Assembly: GCA_015680685.1 (NCBI GenBank)
Contig: MNCI01009412.1
Coordinates: forward strand, 298,299 to 362,298
Length of the DNA stretch: 64,000 nt
Source: Gnetum montanum
Taxonomy: Eukaryota > Streptophyta > Gnetopsida > Gnetales > Gnetaceae
Direction of reading: 5' to 3'
The notes beneath the pieces were generated by a model. That model ran no database searches. It had not been told where the DNA came from and saw only the letters and a list, made by a program, of their open reading frames with translations. A program made the translations under genes and the position numbers. The number at the start of each line of letters is the position of its first letter. The first letter of the stretch is position 1. Positions 57,396-64,000 of the stretch are shown here, piece by piece.

Positions 57396-58940
57396 GTTCA
57401 CTCATTGACCAACATTGACCAACCCTGAAAAAGCCTGAAATGATGAATTTGAAACTTCAAATTGAGGCAGTTGAAGCGTGTGAGAGGCCTAGATATGGCT
57501 AAGGACATGAGGAAGGTAATTAAATGTAAAAAAGAGACAAAAATAGGAGAACAAGACTCAAAAAGAACTCCGTAGGAAATAAATTAAGCAATGGAACCCA
57601 AAAACTAGTCAACCCAAAAATCTAAAGGGTGGGAGACTTAACAAGTGAGACCAAGGAAATGTAGGTAGATCCTCCCCATTGCAGGCCATAGCCTTAGTAG
57701 CCCTTGCATATCCCTCAACACCGGGGTCCGTGGACCCCGGGGTGAAGAAATGGTATTTTCCCAATAAGACTCTGATCGAAGAGATCCTGCCAAGGCATGG
57801 GAAATCCATGGATACCATGACACACGTTCACGACATAAAACATGCAGTGAGGTGAGTGGCCGAGAGAACTGGATGAAGAGAGAGATGAGAGAATGGTATG
57901 CTAATTGTCAGTCATAGGAAGCCCCATGTGTCAATGTGGTTAAGTGATCTAGTAGAATCGTTCTGAAGTTCAGACCCAAAAGCATCCACATTCAGTGACA
58001 TCGTAGCAATAGACGAAGTCCCGGCCATCCCCCAAGGAAGCAAGAATGACCTCACAGAGAACCACCACTCCAACAATGTGAGAAGAAGGAAGTGAAATGG
58101 GACAAAGTTAGAGGGGACCAAGGAAGTCCCATAACTAGTGCATGTGGCCTATGAGAGGTAGTCTAAGGGGTGTGCTTTGAATTCCCCTATGATTCGATTT
58201 TCTTTTCTTTTATGCAGGGGAACCACACCATGCGAAGACCCATGCATGTTTGCATGCATACGACCAAGGGGTGTGCTTTGAATCCTCAGTTTATTTGTTT
58301 ATTTTTTTATTTTTTATTTTGAATTTTTTGAATTTTTTCAGTGAGGACCATACCATGCAAGGTCAGACTGCCCAAAACCTTCCATGAAGAGAGACTTGGA
58401 GTGGGAGGAAATCCGTAAGGGCACACCGACAACCCAGGGAACAGAACAAAACAACGAATAAAGCATTCCCCTTGAAGTCACATCCAAGTCAAACCATTGG
58501 GCTATCCCTTAGTTTTGGAACTACACAAGTCACACATTAATTAAAAAGTTGTTAAGGTAAGGGGTTGCATGTGCTCAGCAAAGGGGAAACCATGGAGTGG
58601 GTGAACAGGTGGATGACATGAACTCACTGCCGATTTTATGAGCGGAAAGTAGACATAAAATCCAAAAAGAATCATGCGAGGGTAGAAACTAGATGACTAG
58701 GTAGACGAGTGTACATGACCCATTGCAACAAAAATCATCCACATTGGACATTTGAAGAAAACAAGGCGACAAATTAGCAATTACACAAAAAAAATAAAAT
58801 AGGCAGAAAGAAACAAAGGAATGAAAAATAAGTAAAGAAAGAAAAAAAATGTACAAAGAAGTTTCAAACGTATAAAAAATGGTGAAAAAAATGACAAAAT
58901 GGTGAGGGGGTGTAGTGGAATGGATTAGCAGGGATGACAG
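57396..58940 (-). other. Spacer between pol and ORF2, element F
   Basis: Non-coding, sharing blocks with C and E spacers (TAGATCCTCCCCATTGCAGG near 57666; CCCCTTGAAGTCACATCC near 58468). Contains a 20-bp palindrome at 57721-57740 and a tandem duplication around AAGGGGTGTGCTTTGAAT (58167 and 58265). Confidence 0.65.
57721..57740. repeat. Perfect GC-rich inverted repeat
   Basis: CCGGGGTCCGTGGACCCCGG: nine-base arms around GT. It stands out in an AT-rich spacer. Possible hairpin; no T-run that would suggest a terminator. Confidence 0.85.
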
Positions 58941-58942
58941 GC

Positions 58943-58953
58943 TCCCCCATGAC
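58943..58953 (-). other. Internal polypurine-tract-like site, element F
   Basis: Minus strand AAGTCATGGGGGAGC near the end of pol, equivalent to 32786 in C and 50286 in E. Confidence 0.5.
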
Positions 58954-59039
58954 TTGGTGGAAAGGAGGAGACACGAAAAATGGAGTGTGGCTGGCCTGGC
59001 AATGATGAGGTGGTTGCACTGGTTGAGTGGAGTTTGTGG

Positions 59040-60373
59040 AAAGGTTTCAGTTGGTGGTGGTTGACTAATTATGTTCTGGTGGGATCCGCAGGTTTTTGGA
59101 TGAGCAAGGCCTCAGATGGGAAGGTTTCAGAGATAATGTAAGGTCTCTCCCACAATGTTTGAAACTTGGTCGGTTGGGATATATGTGAGGGGTTCTAGTA
59201 CAACACTTTGTCTCCACATCTAAACGTGACCTTTCGAATTCCAAGATCATGTCAATTTTTGTTGTAGGCCTTGTGGATCTCATTGGAGGATAGGACCACT
59301 AATCGATTCTCATCCAGCACACTTAAATTGATCAGTCGTTCACATTGTGCTAGCAGGAGCTCAAGCCCTAAGTCACTGGCAGTGGATAGTGTCTGGAGTT
59401 TTGCTTGGATTGGAAGTGTTAAAAACTTTCCGTACACTAACTCATAAGGAGAGTACCCTACAGGAAGTTTCCAAGTGGAGCGATAGGCCCATAGGGCCTC
59501 GTTAAGCTTAGTGCTCCAATCCCTCTTGTATTTGCTGATGGTTCGGGTAAGGATTTTGGTGATCTCCCAATTGGTGACTTCGGCTTGCCCATTGGCTTGT
59601 GGGTAATAGGGAGTTGTAAATTTATGTGTTACCCCTATGTGTTGCATGAGTTTTCGAAAAATGACACCTGTAAAGTGAGTTCCATTATCAGAAATAAGTG
59701 CATGTGGCACTCCAAACCTGTTAACGATTTGTTGTTGGAAAAATCGTGAAGCAGTATTGGAAGAATAGTTGATGACGGCTGCTGCATCAGCCCACTTTAT
59801 ATAGTAGTCCATAGCAATGATGATATATGCCTTTCTGTTTAACATGGGTTTGACGGGTCCCATGAAGTTGATGCCCCAAATGTCAAAGGGCTCTAATCGT
59901 TGGATCCACTGTTGAGGTCCCTCTAACCGTGTCGTCATCCCACCGTCCCTCCGACATTGTTTGCAGGAGTAGGCAAACCATTGTGCATCCCTGAAGATAG
60001 TGGGCCAGTAATATCCTGCAAGTAGGATCTTAATGGCAGTGTGGTGTCCAGCATAGTGGTGTCCACAAGGGCCCTCATGAGCATCCTGGAGGATGCGCAA
60101 CATATCATCATCAGGGACACACCATCGAACCAAGTCATTTACGCACACCTTGTAAAGGTGGCCATTGATTTCCATGAAATGCTTGACCTTATAGAGAAAC
60201 TTTTATTTCTGTTGATGGTTCCACTCATTAGGCAGCTCCTGGGTTGTGAGGTAGGTAAGGATGCGGTTGAACCAAGGGGATTCCTTGGTTGCTTGAGGAT
60301 CAACCATGCCTATGAAGAGGAGTTCATCTGGAAATTGATCAGATAAGGGCTCCTTCTCCTCTGCATCATCCCA
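59040..60373 (-). pseudogene. pol: Integrase of element F
   Basis: The frame 60175-59252 (307 residues) is open. Zinc-binding part: DAHEGPCGHHYAGHH (from residue 31) with C71 and C74. The catalytic core has WGINFMGP: the first acidic residue is asparagine at 103 instead of aspartate, while D163 (ISDNGTHF) and E199 (NGQAEV) are intact. Then WAYRSTWKLPVGYSPYELVYG, typical for Athila/Tat integrase. A frameshift near 59260 moves the C-terminal part (GDKVLY, NPSHISQPTKF, LVNHHQLKPF) to another frame, ending about 59040. The N-terminal linker extends to RNase H. Confidence 0.85.
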
Positions 60374-60680
60374 TCACAATTGAGATAAGTGGTCAACAAC
60401 CACATTCTTAGTTCCCTTTCTATCTACCATGGTAAGATCAAAGTCTTGAAGAATCACTAGCCACCAGATTATGTGAGGGCTCACCGTTGGTTTGTTCATT
60501 AGGAACCAAATAGTACTATGGTCAGTATGTACAAATACCTCGTATCCGAGCACATAGTACCAGAATTTATCCAAGGTGAACACCATTTCCATTAACTCCT
60601 TTTCAGTGGTGGTGTAGTTTAACTGAGCACCCACAATGCTACAGCTTGCATAGTGGATATAATAAGGACGTTTCTAATTG
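60374..60680 (-). pseudogene. pol: RNase H of element F
   Basis: Frame 60634-60374 reads LNYTTTEKELMEMVFTLDKF, VFVHTDHSTIWFLMNK, then DFDLTMVDRKGTKNVVVDHL ending SQL: the conserved RNase H order with the TDH aspartate and the DRKG-x-xN-x-VDHLS tail present. The upstream part is in another frame. Only this gypsy-type RNase H is seen; no second RNase H follows, in contrast to A and B. Confidence 0.85.
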
Positions 60681-61620
60681 TCACATTGTGTAAGCACAGA
60701 TCCCATGGAAAATTTGGATGCATATGTCATAATGTGAAAGGGTCTGGACCAATCAGGGGCTCATAGAACTAGAGTTTCTACGAGTTTTTGTTTTAGCACT
60801 TGAAATGCAGACTCGCATTCCTTGGTCCAGATGAACGGAGCATCCTTCTTTGTCAGCTCTACTAATGGCTTGGCGATCTTCGAGAAGTTTTCAATGAATC
60901 ACCAGTAGTAACCAATGTGTCCAAGAAATGATCGGGCATCTTTGACATACTTGGTTGGCGAGTGATTCCTTGGATAAACTTGATCTTTTTAGGATCTACG
61001 TTGATCCCTATTTGTAGGATGTGATGCCCCAACACAATGCCTTCTTGCACCATCAAATGGCTTTTCTGCCAATTGAGCCACAGATTAGTGTCTACAAATC
61101 ATTTGAGAACCTGCTCAAGATGGTCCAAGGCTTGCTCAAACGTGGCCCCATAGGTGGAGAAGTCATCCATGAAGACTTCCACACCATTTCCGATTTGTTG
61201 CTGGAAGATGCTTAGGACAAGGCATTGGAATGTAGTGGGTGCATTTCACAGGCCAAAGGGCATCTTCTTGTATGCAAAAATCCCCCATGAACTCATGAAA
61301 GTAGTTTTGGCCTAGTCCTCTGGTGCTATTTGGATTTGGTTATAACCACTATAACCATCCAAAAAGCTGTAGTAGTAGTGCCCAGCTATGGTGTCCAACA
61401 CTTGGTCCACAAATGGGAGTGGGAAGTGGTCCTTGAAGGTCGTCATATTAAGCAACTGGAAATAAATACAGACCCTCCACTTGCCACCTTTCTTGGACAC
61501 GATAATGAGTGGGCTAACCCATTCACTATCGATGACAGAATAAATGAATCCCGCTTTTAGCAACTGTTTGATTTCATCTTTCACAACCTGCTTCAATTTG
61601 GAATTCAATCATCTTTGTGG
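60681..61620 (-). pseudogene. pol: Reverse transcriptase of element F
   Basis: Frame 61608-61312 contains LKAGFIYSVIDSEWVSPLII, KKGGKWRVCIYFQLLN, DHFPLPFVDQVLD and FLDGYSGYNQIQIAPED, i.e. RT motifs in order, with the usual aspartate of RVCIDF changed to tyrosine. After a stop the catalytic FMDDF is intact at 61159-61173. Thumb and connection continue to about 60680 with several frame breaks. Confidence 0.85.
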
Positions 61621-62130
61621 CTGTCATTGTGATTTCATGGAAGGGTCAAGATAGATCTGATGCTAGCAGACCCTGGGATCAACTCCTGTCAACTCAAGAT
61701 ATGACCATGCGAATGCAACAACCTATTTTTTTACCACCTTCAGCAACTTCTTTTTCTATTCTGGAGTAAGGGTGGCATTAATTATTACTGGATTTCCATT
61801 TTACAAAAATGCATACTCTAAGTGATCCGGTAAAGAATTTAACTTTATGGGCTCTTTTTTGAAGCTCTCAGGGATTTCTAGCTGTCCCCAGTCATCTTGG
61901 TCATGAACAGTGGAGACTTGTTGATGGATCTCTTCCATTTCATCTCTATTGTCAATGTAGGCTTGTACAAGCCCCTATGATGGTTCCATGCACAATGTGC
62001 TACTAGCATCAGTTGTCAACCACTGGGTGCCATCTTGGTTAGTGGCTACTACGTACAGGCATTGTTGAACAAGTGATTCCTCGATACATCAGCTGCATGC
62101 TTGAATGGATATCCACTTAGTGGACCATAG
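61621..62130 (-). pseudogene. pol: Protease-RT linker of element F
   Basis: Broken coding stretch linking protease to RT; it matches element E at 50400-50640 (ATCAGTTGTCAACCACTGGG near 62006). No recognised domain. Confidence 0.5.
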
Positions 62131-62530
62131 TTGCTACACACAGTTGCACCCTGAGTCATTGTACGCGATGCATGGAACACATTTCTTCTCGATCTTTCCA
62201 AAAGGATTTTCCTTGGAAATTTCAAGGGATAGATCGCGGAGGCCTAGTCGTGTGTCCACCGTGCTTAGCCAGGCCCTTCCCATGATGATTGGGAAGTTCC
62301 CCTTGTAGTTCTCTACACGGATGACCAGGAAATCAGCAGGGTAGGACCACCCACAGATAATGGTTACAATGTCCTCCACCAATCCCAAGGGAACGGTGAT
62401 GGACTGGTCTGCTAACTTAAGCCGAATGTTGCTCTTCTTTAGCAGGGGTAGGTTCCAGTTCTTGTACATATCATGAGATATCAAATTGACCCCTGACCCT
62501 GAGTCTAAAAGAGATTTTCATGGCTCATTC
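62131..62530 (-). pseudogene. pol: Aspartic protease of element F
   Basis: The open frame 62484-62134 (116 residues) contains LKLADQSITVPLGLVEDIV, CGWSYPADFLVI and MGRAWLSTVDTRLGL. Immediately upstream the same frame reads LLDSGSGVNLIS, giving an intact D-S-G active-site triad at 62491-62505 after a stop. It cleaves the Gag-Pol polyprotein in active relatives. Confidence 0.85.
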
Positions 62531-64000
62531 CTTGCCACCTGAAGATAGATGAGGGGTCTTCCTAGATCAGTTAGTTTCTAGGGAAGGTGACCTGCTTTGA
62601 TCCAGTTGGTCATAGCATGCATGAGCATGACTGTTTGGACATTGGAGTGTTGTTGTTGTTGGCTTGGAGGCTGCTCTAGCGGTGGAATAGTGGAGGCTCT
62701 TGTAGGTTCAAAGACACTAGCCACAAGTGTATGTGAGGGTATGTTCAAATTTTTCAGCTGGAAAAAGGGATGTTTCCATGGCTGGGATTTCAGTCCACGC
62801 GGCTAAGGTGTCAATTACAAGTTAACAGCCCTCGTAGCATTTTGTTGTTGTGGCTATGGCAGTATCTATCCCTACATCATAGGTGCAGGTGGCAGATGAG
62901 TGGGATGTCGTGGAGGAGTGACAGGAGAAGGTGATGGAGGATAAAAGAGATGTGGGTTTTCCCCTCAGGGTGATGGAGATTAAGGGTGAAAATACTTCAG
63001 GGGGTGGTAATGACTCTGAAAGGCTGCATGGCTGAAAGAGTCCCTTGGAGAGACCGGTTGCTAAACATAGTACCCATAAGGATCTGGCTATTTGTAAGGG
63101 TATTGCTACCTTGGAGGTGGCATCCCCCATGTTTGTGGGTGCTGCCACTATTGGAAGTATTCATACGGTTGCGGTGGCGCTCCACTTGGATAGTATCCTT
63201 GTTGCTGCTGGTGGAATCGCCTAGAATTGCCTTGAGGATAAGGCAGCCTTCAGGGTGTTTTCCTTTGTGCCAAGCAAGGGTTCAATGCGTACACCCCAGA
63301 CTCTTGAAGATGTGACACCATAGGACAACATCTCTTAGGATGTTCATATTGGCATATGTCACATTCATCTTTCTCCTCAATGTCAAAGTCTACAACCTAC
63401 TCTGCTATAGCTACCTTGCCCTTTCCCTTATATTGGGCACATTCAGCTTTCTTCTTCCTATGCTGATCGCGGTCATTACCTTGTGCTCTAGACTCCTCTA
63501 CGATTTTCAACATGCTTTGGACCCTTTTGTCCAAAGAGTCCCATATTGTATCCACCTTTGCTGAAATTTCATATGTGAATTTTTGTAATGGAAAAGTCTT
63601 TCGGTTTACCACTGCTTTCAATGATGATTCTTCCTCCTCATCACAAAAATGGACTTCCCTTTTTATGAGGGAAGGATCCTGATTGAATTCCTCTGCACTT
63701 TCTTTTTTTCTGAGTTATCCTTCCTCCTTGGCCACCTGTTCAATGAGCCATTGCAATTGATGGGCCCTTAGCTCTCATAGTCATCCCTGGGCATACACCC
63801 CAAGGGTCTTTCACATTGTGAAGTGGAGCCCATCAATGATATGACAAAGTTGTGCCCTTTGAGAGTAACCATGACCAGGGAACTGTTGCAACAACGAGTA
63901 GTACTTGCTCATGGCGGCATCCAAGGGTTCATGATTCCCTTGTTTCCAGCCTTGGATTTTCCATCTCAGGTTCACCACTTAGGAGTATGTTTGATATTTG
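62531..64000 (-). pseudogene. gag: gag of element F (partial, runs off the window)
   Basis: Right to left: end of core (GYSQRAQLCHIIDGLHFTM-like near 63880-63800, broken), then frame 63621-63397 with DTIWDSLDKRVQSMLKIVEE and a basic stretch, zinc knuckle CDICQYEHPKRCC near 63330-63365 (CX2CX3HX4C) with GVYALNP, then a Q/Y/P-rich region and a proline-rich C-terminus. Stops near 63400, 63240 and others. The N-terminal core and the 5' LTR lie beyond 64000. Confidence 0.75.

Larger units (their letters stand above)
52971..64000 (-). mobile_element. Element F: Athila-like retrotransposon with complete pol and ORF2 (5' end outside)
   Basis: Minus strand order: gag (running off the window), protease, RT, RNase H, integrase, spacer, internal promoter, ORF2, polypurine tract, 3' LTR. 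It shows the full coding set from which C (no pol) and E (no RT to ORF2) can be understood as deletion derivatives of relatives. Long open stretches remain but each gene has stops. Confidence 0.85.

Noticed and set aside
57721-57740. GC-rich hairpin as a Rho-independent terminator
   Set aside because: Plant nuclear DNA, no U-run after the stem, and no adjacent transcription unit ending there.
1-64000. tRNA, rRNA or small RNA genes
   Set aside because: No cloverleaf, A/B box pair or rRNA signature was recognised on reading either strand; the only tRNA-related sequences are primer binding sites.

Overview
The window is a block of nested, mostly decayed LTR retrotransposons from a large seed-plant nuclear genome. 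It is AT-rich, has no bacterial-style genes, and contains no convincing host gene, tRNA or rRNA. Six Ty3/gypsy-type elements explain nearly everything. The old, transition-riddled copies and very long elements fit a gymnosperm or another giant plant genome, but the species cannot be read from the sequence.

Layout. Element B (+ strand; 1-1392, 23402-27002, 35660-44063; its left end lies outside) is split by two insertions: element A (+, 1393-23401, complete, 22 kb) and element C (-, 27003-35659, complete, with a perfect 5-bp target duplication GTCGA). B itself sits in the integrase end of element D (-, 44064-47592). D's gag is in turn interrupted by element E (-, 47593 to about 52510, lacking its 5' LTR). 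An AT-rich stretch follows, then element F (-, 52971 to beyond 64000). The age order inferred from nesting is D, then B, then A and C.

A and B are Tat-like: reverse transcriptase, RNase H, a second archaeal-type RNase H, integrase and about 1.5-kb LTRs. Their architecture is unusual. About 10.5 kb separates the gag-protease part from the reverse transcriptase. This block holds a multi-exon gene on the opposite strand and then an array of about 184-bp degenerate tandem repeats. It ends at a conserved pyrimidine-AG acceptor, after which the A and B reading frames align at once, suggesting one giant intron in pol. The antisense gene keeps recognisable motifs of a HAD-superfamily (FCP1/NIF-like) phosphatase domain in both copies.

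C, D, E and F are Athila-like: tRNA-Asp-type primer site in C, Athila-style gag, protease and pol. In C and F an extra ORF2 lies in the env-like position; it looks like the putative plant transposon protein family with a coiled-coil tail. C has gag and ORF2 but no pol; E has gag and protease only. ORF2 is preceded by its own TATA box and a cluster of palindromic motifs that copies the LTR promoter of the same family. The motifs differ between C and F but match between LTR and internal promoter within each. A and B show a parallel pattern: each LTR carries the same motif as that element's internal array. This co-variation of LTR and internal cis-repeats, together with the antisense phosphatase-like gene, is the most novel material here.
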